Positions 24,870 to 32,971 are shown, counted from the stretch's first letter. The stretch: DNA of 43,868 nt from Oscillospiraceae bacterium (GCA_009777055.1 WRMQ01000008.1:1-43868), one strand, 5' to 3'. Notes: generated from the letters alone by a model not told the origin. Numbers and translations are program-made.

Positions 24870-25457
24870 ATGGCAAAATTTTTGAATGATACCGGGCTGC
24901 AACATGCCCTCGCCGGGCTGTGGACGCGGGTGAACCAGGCGCTCGGCGCTATCAGCCTGACCCCCGGCCCTCCGGGAGCGAAGGGTGACAAAGGCGATCC
25001 CGGCAATACCGGGGCAACCGGGGCAACCGGCGCTCAGGGAGCACAGGGGAATCCCGGCGCAACTGGTGCGAAGGGTGACAAGGGCGACACTGGCAACACT
25101 GGCGCGACCGGCGCTGCCGGGGCGAAAGGCGTGTCTTTCTACGGCTGGAGCACCGCCGCGAATCTCACGAATATTTCCTCCATCACCGGCATGGTGATCG
25201 GCGATTATGTCGTGAACAACACCACCGCCACGCGCACGATGCTTGGCGTTTCTACTGCTATCGGCGGGGTGGTGCGCTCCACTTCGGCCACGGTGGGCAC
25301 GGCGGCGGGGAACATCATGGGTTATACTCCGCCCACCACCGGCCCCCTCGCTAATATGACGCTGACCGATGCCATCGCGTATATCAACCAGCTTTTGAAC
25401 GGCCAGCATAAGGACATCACCCTGGATGTCAATGTGATTAAAGTGCCGTTGAGTTAG
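24870..25457 (+). CDS. Collagen-like tail fibre protein
   Basis: This 195-residue protein has a helical start (MAKFLNDTGLQHALAGLWTRVNQ), then about 17 Gly-X-Y triplets (GPPGAKGDKGDPGNTG and following) that should fold into a collagen triple helix, then a beta-rich C-terminal part with a helix (LADAIAYINQLLNG-like end). Phage collagen-like fibres give a stiff trimeric shaft. ATG 24870 is chosen by similarity to the preceding protein; GTG 24822 and ATG 24849 are in frame. The best ribosome binding site (24773-24787) is about 85 bases away, separated by the hairpin pair at 24791-24839, so expression may depend on that structure. Confidence 0.8.
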   Translation: MAKFLNDTGLQHALAGLWTRVNQALGAISLTPGPPGAKGDKGDPGNTGATGATGAQGAQGNPGATGAKGDKGDTGNTGATGAAGAKGVSFYGWSTAANLTNISSITGMVIGDYVVNNTTATRTMLGVSTAIGGVVRSTSATVGTAAGNIMGYTPPTTGPLANMTLTDAIAYINQLLNGQHKDITLDVNVIKVPLS

Positions 25458-25467
25458 GAGGATTTTT

Positions 25468-26436
25468 GTGGCATACATCGGACAACAAAACACGGCGGAC
25501 ACCCGCCTGTACGAGGCCGTGGAATATGGGCTGTACAGCGATCCGCGCAGTAAATCCCCGCTGGCGACCACGAATGGTGCCCTGCTGGTCAATGGCGGCA
25601 CAACGATGCTGCCCATGATCAACTTTAACTTCGCGCTGATCGCCCCGACCTCCGGCTATTTTTACAGCGGCGAAACCGTGACCACCGGCTTTTACGTCGG
25701 CGGGACGCAGATCAAGCTGTGCAAGCCCGGCTGCCGACCGCGCACGCAAAAAGTCAACGGAAACTATCCGTGGAAAAGCGGTGCGGCGGGCACCGCCTAT
25801 ATTAACCGCTTCACGGACGGCGAAGTGTGGATTTCCGGCACTCCCAACAGCCGCAGCGGTTCGCAGCTGAGCTACAAGCTCAACCAGGCTGTCAGCCTCC
25901 CGCGCGGCATCCGCTATCTCATTGTTCAGGTGGTCGGCGGCGGGGGCGGCGGCAGTTACCGGGGACTTGGGGCCTCCACCAGCGGCTGCGGCGGCAGCAG
26001 CGCCATCGGCGTGTGCATGATCAAATTGCCGGAGAACGGCTACGCCACAATCACGGTCGGAGGTGCGGGCGCGGGCAGCGACGCCATGATGGGCGACGGC
26101 TATCCGGGCGGCGATTCCAAGATCACCTGCGGCAGCTTCTATTTCACAGCCGGGGGCGGCAAGCCGGGAACCTACGGCACTTTCGGCGGCGGGGGCGGTG
26201 CTGGAGGCACGGTTTCCACCAGCGGCGACAACGCGGACGGGCGGATCATCGTGCAGGGCAACGGCAACGCCGGTTCTCAGGGTTCGCCCGGCATCGGCGT
26301 TTCCAGAAGCTACACGGATTGGGCACCCGAAGGCGGCACGTCGAATTGGGTGAGCGCGGCGGGCGGCGCGGGAGCGACAAGCGCATATGGCAGCGGCAGC
26401 CCCGGCGTGATCGGGGATATTATTATGTCCTATTAA
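25468..26436 (+). CDS. Glycine-rich tail fibre / receptor-binding protein
   Basis: This 322-residue protein starts at GTG 25468 with taggagga upstream. The N-terminal 150 residues are beta-rich with aromatic residues. From about residue 155 (VVGGGGGGSYRG) to the end it is full of Gly, Ser and Cys, with runs such as FGGGGGAGG and AAGGAGATSAYGSGSPG. Glycine-rich C-termini of this type occur in phage adhesins, where polyglycine helices display loops to the host. It is the last fibre gene before the endolysin. Confidence 0.82.
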   Translation: MAYIGQQNTADTRLYEAVEYGLYSDPRSKSPLATTNGALLVNGGTTMLPMINFNFALIAPTSGYFYSGETVTTGFYVGGTQIKLCKPGCRPRTQKVNGNYPWKSGAAGTAYINRFTDGEVWISGTPNSRSGSQLSYKLNQAVSLPRGIRYLIVQVVGGGGGGSYRGLGASTSGCGGSSAIGVCMIKLPENGYATITVGGAGAGSDAMMGDGYPGGDSKITCGSFYFTAGGGKPGTYGTFGGGGGAGGTVSTSGDNADGRIIVQGNGNAGSQGSPGIGVSRSYTDWAPEGGTSNWVSAAGGAGATSAYGSGSPGVIGDIIMSY

Positions 26437-26459
26437 TAATGAAAAGGTGTGTGAAAGAG

Positions 26460-27698
26460 ATGAAATTGTATCAGCTGATATTAACAAAAAATGAGTGCTA
26501 TAAATCCGGCAAGCCCCTCGTGCCCAAGGGCATCATGGTGCATAGCACCGGGGCCAACAACCCCAACCTGAAGCGCTACGTCGGCCCGGACGATGGGCGG
26601 CTCGGCAAGAACCAGTACAACAACCATTGGAACCAGCCCCGCCCCGAAGGCAAACAAATATGCTGCCATGCTTTTATTGGCAAGCTGGCCGATGGGAGCG
26701 TGGCGACCTACCAGACCCTGCCCTGGACGATGCGCGGCTGGCACGGCGCGAAGGGGCCGAAGGGCTCCGTCAACGACATGCATATCGGTTTTGAGGTGTG
26801 CGAGGACGATTTGAAAAGCAAAGCCTACTTCGAGGCGGTCTACCGGGAGGCCGTGGAGCTTTGCGCGTTCCTCTGCAAGAAATACGGCTTGGGCGCGGAC
26901 ACCGTGCTCGACCACGCCGAGGGCTACAAGCGGGGCATCGCCAGCAACCACGGCGACATCACCCACTGGCTTAAGCGCTACGGCCTGTCCATGGACGATT
27001 TCCGCGCGGCGGTGAAAAAGGCCATGACAGGCAAGGACGCGCCCGCGCCACCGAAGCAAGCACCGGAGCCGAAGATGACAGCGGAGCAGAAGGCATTCAT
27101 CGACCGCGTGGGCAAAGCGGCGCAGGACGACAGCACTATCCTACCCAGCCTTACCCTTGCACAGGCAATTTTGGAATCCGGCTGGGGCAAATCCGAATTG
27201 GCCCAAAAGGCGAATGCGCTATTCGGCATCAAGGCGGACTCGGCCTGGAAAGGCCCGCGCTACGAAAAAAAGACCACCGAGCACATCGACGGCAAGCAGG
27301 TGGAGATCACCGCCGCCTTTCGTGCCTACGGCTCCTGGGAGGAATCTATCGCGGATCACGCCGCGCTGTTGCGGGGTTCCCGCTACAAGGCCGTGCAGGG
27401 CGAACGCGACTACAAAAAAGCCTGCCGCGCTGTTCATGCGGCGGGGTATGCCACTGCCCCGGACTACGCCGACAAGCTGATCAAGCTCGTTGAGCAATAC
27501 GGCCTGACGGCCTGGGACGGTGCCCCCGGCGTGATCACGCACACGATTGTGAAGGGCGACACCCTGTGGAGCCTCGCTGTCCGTTACTTGGGCAACGGGC
27601 AAAAATGGCCCGAAATCCAAAAGCTCAACGGCGGCATTGATCCGCTCAAGTTACCCATCGGCAAAATTCTAAAGATACCGGGAGGAAAATCAAAATGA
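26460..27698 (+). CDS. Endolysin: amidase, glucosaminidase and LysM domains
   Basis: This 412-residue lysin has three parts. Residues 1-170 are an N-acetylmuramoyl-L-alanine amidase (amidase_2/PGRP type), with zinc-binding histidines suggested by GIMVHSTGANN near 24 and DHAEGYKRGIASNHGD near 145. Residues 200-345 resemble a GH73 N-acetylglucosaminidase (LAQAILESGWGKSELAQKANALFGIK with the catalytic glutamate region). Residues 355-412 are a LysM cell-wall-binding domain (HTIVKGDTLWSLAVRYLG). ATG 26460 is preferred; ATG 26439 is also in frame. Having two enzymatic domains that cut different bonds would speed lysis. It overlaps the next membrane protein by four bases. Confidence 0.93.
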   Translation: MKLYQLILTKNECYKSGKPLVPKGIMVHSTGANNPNLKRYVGPDDGRLGKNQYNNHWNQPRPEGKQICCHAFIGKLADGSVATYQTLPWTMRGWHGAKGPKGSVNDMHIGFEVCEDDLKSKAYFEAVYREAVELCAFLCKKYGLGADTVLDHAEGYKRGIASNHGDITHWLKRYGLSMDDFRAAVKKAMTGKDAPAPPKQAPEPKMTAEQKAFIDRVGKAAQDDSTILPSLTLAQAILESGWGKSELAQKANALFGIKADSAWKGPRYEKKTTEHIDGKQVEITAAFRAYGSWEESIADHAALLRGSRYKAVQGERDYKKACRAVHAAGYATAPDYADKLIKLVEQYGLTAWDGAPGVITHTIVKGDTLWSLAVRYLGNGQKWPEIQKLNGGIDPLKLPIGKILKIPGGKSK

Positions 27699-27892
27699 CC
27701 GAGATCATCATTGCCGTTTGCACGGCCCTGGCGACGGCGGCCACCGCGTGGGTGGCAGTGCACAAGGCCAATCAATTGACGGCCTTCCGAATTGAGCGGC
27801 TGGAAAAAAAGGTGGATCAGCACAACAACTTCGACCGCCGCGTCGCCGTCCTGGAGGAGGCCATCAAGCACCTGGGGGGTGGCAAAAAATGA
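27695..27892 (+). CDS. Small membrane protein with coiled coil (holin-associated, XhlA-like)
   Basis: This 65-residue protein has one N-terminal hydrophobic segment (IIIAVCTALATAATAWVAV) and then a charged coiled coil (RIERLEKKVDQHNNFDRRVAVLEEAIKHL). This layout and the position next to the endolysin match XhlA-type lysis accessory proteins, though the hydrophobic end is N-terminal here. It probably sits in the inner membrane and helps holin function. It overlaps both neighbours by four bases. Confidence 0.7.
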   Translation: MTEIIIAVCTALATAATAWVAVHKANQLTAFRIERLEKKVDQHNNFDRRVAVLEEAIKHLGGGKK

Positions 27893-28257
27893 CCCTCAAC
27901 ATCATAATGGCAGCAGTCACCGGGGCGGCGCTTTCCGCTCTGGTGGCTGTTTTCCTGTCTAACAGATGCAAGTCGAAAAAGAAGAAAAAGAAGGCAGCCC
28001 CGCTGGAATTTTCTAAAAAAATATTTCTGGGACTGTCCGTTCTCGTGGGTGGCCTTGCTGTTTTTACCTGTATCATGGTCTGGCGCACCGAGGATGTGAG
28101 CATTACGCAGGCCCTGATTGACAACGCCTTTGATTTACTCAAGGTCGGCGTGGTTAGCTATTTCGGCAAGGCCGCGCTGGAGAACCGTATTAAGCTGGCC
28201 CACTTTTATCCCAAGCTGAAGGACTACATTATGAATGATCGGAGCGGTGATCTATGA
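27889..28257 (+). CDS. Holin-like membrane protein
   Basis: This 122-residue protein has two transmembrane segments: NIIMAAVTGAALSALVAVFL near 4-24 and IFLGLSVLVGGLAVFTCIMVW near 45-65. A lysine-rich loop (KSKKKKKK) lies between them. Size, two membrane passes, charged middle and position beside the endolysin fit a holin or holin-like pore protein. A specific holin family cannot be named. It overlaps the next gene by four bases. Confidence 0.68.
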   Translation: MTLNIIMAAVTGAALSALVAVFLSNRCKSKKKKKKAAPLEFSKKIFLGLSVLVGGLAVFTCIMVWRTEDVSITQALIDNAFDLLKVGVVSYFGKAALENRIKLAHFYPKLKDYIMNDRSGDL

Positions 28258-28655
28258 CCGAGACCCAGGCACAGACCATTCTCGAACTGCGCCGGCGGGG
28301 GCAGACCTATGCCGACATCGCCGTACACATCGGCGGCTCGGCCAACACCGTGAAGTCTTACTGCCTGCGCAACGACCAGGTCCTGCGGGCCTTGGCCGCG
28401 AAAGAAATCTGCAAGCACTGCGGGGCGCCCTTGGCCCAGCGGCCCCAGGCAAAGCGGAGGTCCTTCTGCTGTGACCGCTGCCGACTCGCCTGGTGGGGCG
28501 CCCACCGCGACTTGATCAACAGGAAGGCGATCTATAGGTTTACCTGCCTGCACTGCGGGTGCAACTTCAAAGCCTACGGAAACAACCGCCGTAAATACTG
28601 TTCCAAAGCCTGCGCCTATGAGGCGAGAAGGGAGGCCCATTGCAATGACACATGA
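28254..28655 (+). CDS. HTH protein with paired zinc fingers
   Basis: This 133-residue protein has a sigma-factor-like helix-turn-helix at residues 5-45 (ILELRRRGQTYADIAVHIGGS, NTVKSYCLRN). After that come two Cys pairs in CKHCG and CCDRC, then CLHCG and YCSKAC, enough for two zinc sites. Similar proteins are found beside large serine recombinases in Clostridia elements. A role in regulating or helping the recombinases is plausible. It overlaps the holin-like gene and the following small gene. Confidence 0.75.
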   Translation: MTETQAQTILELRRRGQTYADIAVHIGGSANTVKSYCLRNDQVLRALAAKEICKHCGAPLAQRPQAKRRSFCCDRCRLAWWGAHRDLINRKAIYRFTCLHCGCNFKAYGNNRRKYCSKACAYEARREAHCNDT

Positions 28656-28821
28656 ACAATTTGCCCGTGAGCGTGATTTCGGCGCCGCGGCTGCCCTGGC
28701 CGAAGAAATGGCGGCGCGCGGGTTCGTAACCCCCGAAGAGCACGCCAAAATGAATGCACGATTCCACCAAATTTGGAAACCACCCATCGGGAGGATTCTA
28801 CGTTTTATGAGCGAAGAATGA
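28645..28821 (+). CDS. Small helical protein before the serine recombinases
   Basis: This 58-residue protein starts at ATG 28645, after gggagg. The sequence (EQFARERDFGAAAALAEEMAARGFVTPEEHAKMNARFHQIW) looks like a SHOCT-like helical pair found in small proteins linked to mobile elements. It overlaps the previous gene by 11 bases. Function unknown; it could be a recombination directionality factor, but that is only a guess from its position. Confidence 0.6.
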   Translation: MTHEQFARERDFGAAAALAEEMAARGFVTPEEHAKMNARFHQIWKPPIGRILRFMSEE

Positions 28822-28877
28822 CTTGACTGTTGCGAGCGGCTATGGCAATATGGGAGTACGAAAGGAGGCTGAAAGCC

Positions 28878-30125
28878 TTGCATATCAAGAGAATCGAAGC
28901 CTGTATGCCACCGCAGAGGAGGAAGAACGCCGTCGCTTACACCCGCGTCTCTGACGGCAAAGACGCCATGCTGCACAGCCTGTCTGCCCAAGTGTCCTAC
29001 TACAGCGCGCTCATCCAACGCAACCCGGAATGGAACTACTGCGGGGTGTACAGCGACGAGGACTACACCGGGACTAAGGCCGAACGCCCGGAGTTCCAGC
29101 GCCTGCTGGAGGACTGCCGGGCCGGAAAAATCGACATCGTGCTGACGAAAAGCATCTCACGCCTGGCACGGAACACCGTCACGCTGCTGGCCACCCTGCG
29201 GGAGCTCACCGCCCTGGGGGTGGCCGTTTTCTTTGAAAAAGAGGGCCTATGGTCCAACGGCGGGGACGGGGAATTGCTGCTCTCCATCCTCGCTTCTTAT
29301 GCACAGGAGGAGAGCAGGAGCGTTTCGGAGAATTGCCGCTGGCGCATCCGCAGGGATTTCGAAGCGGGCAAGCCCACGCACAGCCGAGCATATGGTTATT
29401 TACAGGAGGGCGACACCTTTGCCATTATACCAGACGAGGCCGCCGTGGTCAAACAGATTTTTTCCGACTACCTCGGTGGCATGGGTATCCTGGCCATCCA
29501 GAAGAAGCTGCTGGCACAGGGTATCACCTTCAGCAAGAACGGGCTGGCGGGGATGATCCGAAACGAAAAATACGCCGGCGATCTGCTTCTCCAAAAGAGC
29601 TTCACGCAGGATCACCTTTCCAAACGCAAGGTCAAAAACATCGGCCAGTTACCGCAGTACCTGGTGCGGGACAACCACCCCGCCATCATCGACCGGGTTA
29701 TCTTCGACGCGGTGCAGGCCGAGATCGCCCGGCGCGCGGCAAAACAGCATCCGGCCCCGCACCCGAAGGGCAATTACGAATTGACAGGAAAAATCCGCTG
29801 CGGCATTTGCGGCGCGCCCTTCGGGCACAAGATCGCGGGCTCCGCGCCCAAATACAAAAAGCCGGTCTGGATTTGCCGCACCTACAACACGCTGGGCAAG
29901 GCCCACTGCCCCTCGCAGCAGATCCCCGATGATATTTTGCGGGCGAAGGTTGAGGAGGCTGGGGGCATGAAAGACATCGAAGAAATCATTGTGCCGGGGC
30001 CGTTTTCGCTTTCCTTTATATACAAAGGGAACAGGCGGGTGGATTTGACCTGGGCGCATCCCTCACGGCGGGACAGTTGGACCCCTGAGATGAAAGACGA
30101 AGCAAGGAGGCGCAATCTGAAATGA
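28878..30125 (+). CDS. Large serine recombinase 1
   Basis: This 415-residue recombinase has the catalytic domain starting NAVAYTRVSDGK (nucleophilic serine in RVS), the LTKSISRLARNT active-site arginine block near residues 95-107, a recombinase domain (AYGYLQEGD, LLAQGITFSKNGLAGMIRNEKYAGD) and a zinc ribbon (IRCGICGAPFGHK to CRTYN). The coiled-coil region normally following the ribbon is absent, so it is shorter than classic integrases. TTG 28878 with gaaaggagg upstream is the best start; ATG 28842 is also in frame. It overlaps the next recombinase by four bases, so the two are coupled, like CcrA/CcrB pairs. Confidence 0.9.
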   Translation: MHIKRIEACMPPQRRKNAVAYTRVSDGKDAMLHSLSAQVSYYSALIQRNPEWNYCGVYSDEDYTGTKAERPEFQRLLEDCRAGKIDIVLTKSISRLARNTVTLLATLRELTALGVAVFFEKEGLWSNGGDGELLLSILASYAQEESRSVSENCRWRIRRDFEAGKPTHSRAYGYLQEGDTFAIIPDEAAVVKQIFSDYLGGMGILAIQKKLLAQGITFSKNGLAGMIRNEKYAGDLLLQKSFTQDHLSKRKVKNIGQLPQYLVRDNHPAIIDRVIFDAVQAEIARRAAKQHPAPHPKGNYELTGKIRCGICGAPFGHKIAGSAPKYKKPVWICRTYNTLGKAHCPSQQIPDDILRAKVEEAGGMKDIEEIIVPGPFSLSFIYKGNRRVDLTWAHPSRRDSWTPEMKDEARRRNLK

Positions 30126-31714
30126 CAACCGAGAAAACCGTAACAAAGATTCAGCCGACCATCACGCCCATCGCGCAGCCGCTGAAGAAAAAGCAGAAGC
30201 GCAACACGGCGGGGTATGGGCGGGTCAGCACTGACCTGTCGGAGCAGGAGTCCTCGTTCGAGGCCCAGGTCGAATACTACACACGGATCATCCAGGCGAA
30301 CCCGGAGTGGCACTTTTGCGGCGTGTACGCCGACGAGGGAATCTCCGGGACCTCTACCAAGGGCCGGGAGCAGTTCAACCGCATGATACAGGACGCCCTG
30401 GACGGGAAGATTCAGTTGATCATTACGAAATCCGTCTCTCGTTTTGCGAGAAATACGGTCGACAGCCTGCAAACGATCCGCAAATTGAAGGATGTCGGCT
30501 GCGAGGTCTATTTTGAGAAAGAGCAGATCTGGACCTTCGACGGCAAGGGCGAATTGTTGTTGACTATCATGGCCTCGCTCGCACAGGAAGAATCACGCTC
30601 GATAAGTGAAAATGTCACCTGGGGCAAACGGCGCGCCTTCGAGGCCGGGAAATTCAGCCTGCCCTACAAGCGTTTCCTGGGCTACGAAAAGGGGCCGGAC
30701 GGCAGGCCGCAGATCGTGGAGAGCGAGGCCGCCGTGGTGCGGACGATCTACACCCTGTTCCTACAGGGCAAGACCGTGAACTACATCGCCCGGCACCTGA
30801 CCGCTCAGGGCATCCCCACGCCCGGCGGGAAAGTGAAGTGGTCCGTCAGCACCATCCAGAGCATCCTGCGCTCGGAGAAATACAAGGGCGAGGCCATCCT
30901 CCAGAAGGCGTTCACCGTGGACTTCCTCGAAAAAAAGCGCAAGAAAAATGAAGGAGAAATTCCCTCATTCCACGTGGAGAATAGCCATCCGGCCATTGTT
31001 ACGCTGGAGGAGTTCGACCTGGTACAGGCCGAGTTGGAGCGCCGCCAGCGGATCGCGGGGCCGCAGCAGAGCGGCCTTTCGCCCTACTCCAGCAGGCTGG
31101 TCTGCGAATCCTGCGGGGCTTTCTTCGGCCCGAAAACGTGGCACAGCACTTCGCCCTACCGCCGCGTCATTTGGCAGTGCAACCGCAAGTATACCGGGGA
31201 TACCGTCTGCCAGACCCGCCATGTCAAAGAGGATGAAATCCAGCGGGCCTTTACGCAAGCCTTCAACAGCCTGATTTCCGACCGCGCCGCCGCGTATGCC
31301 CGGCACCGGGCAGCCGTGGATGAGTTCACCGACACCTCCGCCCTGGATCACAAAATCGCGAAGTACATAGAGGAATGCGATGTCGTTGCCGGGTTGATCC
31401 GCAAGGCCGTGGACGAGAACGCCAGCGCCGCCGTCGACCCCGACGAGTACGATGAGCGTTACAACGCTCTGGTCGCCCGTTTTCAGGCCCTTGAGGAAAA
31501 GCGCAACGGCGCCCAGCGGGAGAAACGCTCGCGGGAGTTGCGGCGGGTGCAGGCGGCAGCATTCTTCGCGGAGGTCGAGGCCCGCGAGGGCTTACTGGCC
31601 GGGTTCGACGAACAGCTGTGGAATTGCACCGTGCAGAGTGTTACGGTGCTGGTCGGCGGGGGCTTCCGGGTGCGGTTCAAGGATCAGATTGAGATTGAGG
31701 TGACCGGCAAGTAG
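30122..31714 (+). CDS. Large serine recombinase 2
   Basis: This 530-residue recombinase has NTAGYGRVSTDLSEQESS (nucleophilic serine), ITKSVSRFARNTVDSL, a recombinase domain (GIPTPGGKVKWSVSTIQSIL near 225-245), a zinc ribbon (VCESCGAFFG to WQCNRKY), and a C-terminal coiled coil (residues about 390-480). It is full length. With recombinase 1 it probably integrates and excises the prophage, or another element, at the adjoining att site. The same start codon region overlaps the previous gene by four bases. Confidence 0.93.
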   Translation: MTTEKTVTKIQPTITPIAQPLKKKQKRNTAGYGRVSTDLSEQESSFEAQVEYYTRIIQANPEWHFCGVYADEGISGTSTKGREQFNRMIQDALDGKIQLIITKSVSRFARNTVDSLQTIRKLKDVGCEVYFEKEQIWTFDGKGELLLTIMASLAQEESRSISENVTWGKRRAFEAGKFSLPYKRFLGYEKGPDGRPQIVESEAAVVRTIYTLFLQGKTVNYIARHLTAQGIPTPGGKVKWSVSTIQSILRSEKYKGEAILQKAFTVDFLEKKRKKNEGEIPSFHVENSHPAIVTLEEFDLVQAELERRQRIAGPQQSGLSPYSSRLVCESCGAFFGPKTWHSTSPYRRVIWQCNRKYTGDTVCQTRHVKEDEIQRAFTQAFNSLISDRAAAYARHRAAVDEFTDTSALDHKIAKYIEECDVVAGLIRKAVDENASAAVDPDEYDERYNALVARFQALEEKRNGAQREKRSRELRRVQAAAFFAEVEAREGLLAGFDEQLWNCTVQSVTVLVGGGFRVRFKDQIEIEVTGK

Positions 31715-31937
31715 CGAACCCTGGTATCACTGGTATCACCGATATCACTCACGGGCCGGAAAGCCAGTAACCACAAGAAATTCGCGAGCGGCAGGGCTTT
31801 TCAGGTATCACTTTTTGCTGCTCTGGTATCACTGGAGTCCAGGTCACCGCTCAATCTGAATTGGAGAAGCCCTGTGCCACAAGTGCCACTTCTCCCACTG
31901 AAAGGCCTTGTAAGCCTGTAGCCATAAGGAAAATCCG
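31715..31937 (+). repeat. Repeat-rich region after the recombinases, possible attachment site
   Basis: No gene is seen. The motif GGTATCAC occurs four times (two in tandem near 31722-31738, one near 31805 and one near 31822), with a variant CGATATCAC. Two related units, AACCACAAGAAATTCGCGAG near 31770 and a similar AGCCATAAGGAAAATCCGAG near 31919, end in partly paired hairpins (GAGCGGCA with TGCTGCTC; AGCGGCACATG with its complement). Serine-recombinase elements usually have their attachment site beside the recombinase gene, so this is the best place in the window for one. The core is not identified. Confidence 0.45.
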
Positions 31938-31969
31938 AGCGGCACATGGGTGGTTCATGTGCCGCTTTT
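31938..31969 (+). terminator. Rho-independent terminator closing the prophage unit
   Basis: AGCGGCACATG (31938-31948) pairs perfectly with CATGTGCCGCT (31956-31966) around a 7-base loop, followed by TTTT. It lies downstream of the recombinases and before the resolvase promoter. Confidence 0.75.
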
Positions 31970-31999
31970 CCGCTCCATGTCCCACCGAAGCGCCGTCGC

Positions 32000-32029
32000 T
32001 TGCGTCCGGCCAAGCAACCCTATTATAAT
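32000..32029 (+). promoter_or_regulatory. Promoter of the small serine resolvase
   Basis: TTGCGT (32000-32005) and TATAAT (32024-32029) are 18 bases apart. Transcription would start near 32036, just before the hairpin at 32040-32059. Confidence 0.6.
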
Positions 32030-32039
32030 GTATAGCAAC

Positions 32040-32059
32040 GCCCCGGTCACCACCGGGGC
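32040..32059 (+). promoter_or_regulatory. Hairpin at the 5' end of the resolvase transcript
   Basis: GCCCCGGT (32040-32047) pairs perfectly with ACCGGGGC (32052-32059), then CTATTTT. At this place it may act as an attenuator, protect the 5' end, or end stray transcription arriving from upstream. Confidence 0.6.
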
Positions 32060-32084
32060 CTATTTTGTCATGGAGGTATTCAAT

Positions 32085-32699
32085 ATGAATTCATGGGCCT
32101 ACGTAAGGGTTAGCTCACAAGAGCAGCGACTTGATAGACAGCTGGACACGATGGAGAAGCTCGGCATCCCGAAAGAGCACATCTTCTTCGACAAGGCCAG
32201 TGGGAAAGATTTCAACCGGCCAGCGTACCAGGCCATGCTGCGCCGGGTCAAAAAGGGGGATACGATCTTCCTCTCCTCTTTGGACAGACTGGGCCGCTCG
32301 TATAAAGAAATCCAGAACCAATGGCGCATCCTGACCAAGGACATCGGCGTGGATATCGTCGTCCTCGACCAAGCGCCCCTGCTGGACACGCGCATCCACA
32401 AGGACCTCATGGGCACGTTCATCGCCGACCTGATCATGTCCCTGCTTTCGCTGTTCAGCGAAACTGAACGCGGTGCTATATTGCGCCGGCAAGCGGAGGG
32501 TATCGCGGCGGCCAAAGCGCGCGGCGTCCGCTTCGGGCGCCCCTGCGCCGAACTCCCCGCCAACTTCGGCGACTTGGTGGCCAAGTGGGATAGCGGGGCT
32601 TTGTACCTTGAAGAAATCCTTGTGCAGTGCGGCGTTTCGCGCTCGACCTTCTACAAGTACCTGGCGCAGTACAGGCTGATGCATCCGGGCGGGGCGTAA
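32085..32699 (+). CDS. Small serine resolvase/invertase
   Basis: This 204-residue recombinase has the resolvase fold: WAYVRVSSQEQRLDRQLD with the nucleophilic serine (residues 4-21), FLSSLDRLGRSYKEI near 65-80, the long E-helix region with FSETERGAILRRQAEGIAAAKARG, and a C-terminal helix-turn-helix (GVSRSTFYKYL). ATG 32085 with tggaggt upstream is the start; the open frame before it covers the promoter and hairpin. It has its own promoter and terminator, so it looks like an independent gene between the prophage and the RyR island. It might resolve dimers or invert DNA; no partner site was identified. Confidence 0.92.
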   Translation: MNSWAYVRVSSQEQRLDRQLDTMEKLGIPKEHIFFDKASGKDFNRPAYQAMLRRVKKGDTIFLSSLDRLGRSYKEIQNQWRILTKDIGVDIVVLDQAPLLDTRIHKDLMGTFIADLIMSLLSLFSETERGAILRRQAEGIAAAKARGVRFGRPCAELPANFGDLVAKWDSGALYLEEILVQCGVSRSTFYKYLAQYRLMHPGGA

Positions 32700-32705
32700 T
32701 GCCCC

Positions 32706-32741
32706 GTCCGTAATGGCGTACGTTTACGGACTGCTTTTTTA
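32706..32741 (+). terminator. Rho-independent terminator after the resolvase
   Basis: GTCCGTAA (32706-32713) pairs with TTACGGAC (32724-32731), followed by TGCTTTTTT. A second GC-rich hairpin overlaps the gene stop just upstream. Confidence 0.75.
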
Positions 32742-32812
32742 CCTTGTAACGCCTCCTATTATATCACGGAAATGTGCGTTGCGCAAGGGCTAATGTAAAT
32801 ATTTTCTGGCAG

Positions 32813-32850
32813 GCTGCACAAAGAGACGGCCTGTATTTTTTGCGGTTTTC
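32813..32850 (+). repeat. Left copy of an imperfect direct repeat flanking the RyR island
   Basis: GCTGCACAAAG (32813-32823) is followed by GGCC, a T-rich stretch and TGCGGTTTTC. The same order (GCTGCACAAAG, GCC, GATTTT, CGCGGTTTC) recurs at 43362-43390 in the same orientation. About 30 bases are shared with gaps. Confidence 0.5.
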
Positions 32851-32861
32851 GCTCCATGGCT

Positions 32862-32889
32862 ATTCCGCAATAGTACACCATTGCGGAAT
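32862..32889 (+). promoter_or_regulatory. Nine-base inverted repeat, possible operator
   Basis: ATTCCGCAA (32862-32870) and TTGCGGAAT (32881-32889) are perfect inverted repeats whose centres are 19 bases apart, about two helical turns. They lie 43 bases before the -35 box of the next operon, whose first gene encodes an HTH protein. Autoregulation is a fair guess. Confidence 0.55.
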
Positions 32890-32932
32890 CTTGGTAAAAT
32901 GCAAACTGTCAAAAAATTGTCAAAAACAAGCC

Positions 32933-32961
32933 TTGAAATCGGTGTTATTATAATGTATAAT
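32933..32961 (+). promoter_or_regulatory. Strong sigma-A promoter of the RyR island
   Basis: TTGAAA (32933-32938) and TATAAT (32956-32961) are 17 bases apart. A second TATAAT lies at 32949-32954. The start of transcription would be near 32968, only a few bases before ATG 32972. Confidence 0.85.
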
Positions 32962-32971
32962 ATAGCGTAGG

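Noticed and set aside
21436-26436. Diversity-generating retroelement acting on fibre genes
   Set aside because: No reverse transcriptase gene and no template/variable repeat pair was seen.
25827-26459. Long upstream extension of the endolysin frame
   Set aside because: It lies over the glycine-rich fibre gene and is Arg/Gln-rich shadow; the endolysin starts near 26460.
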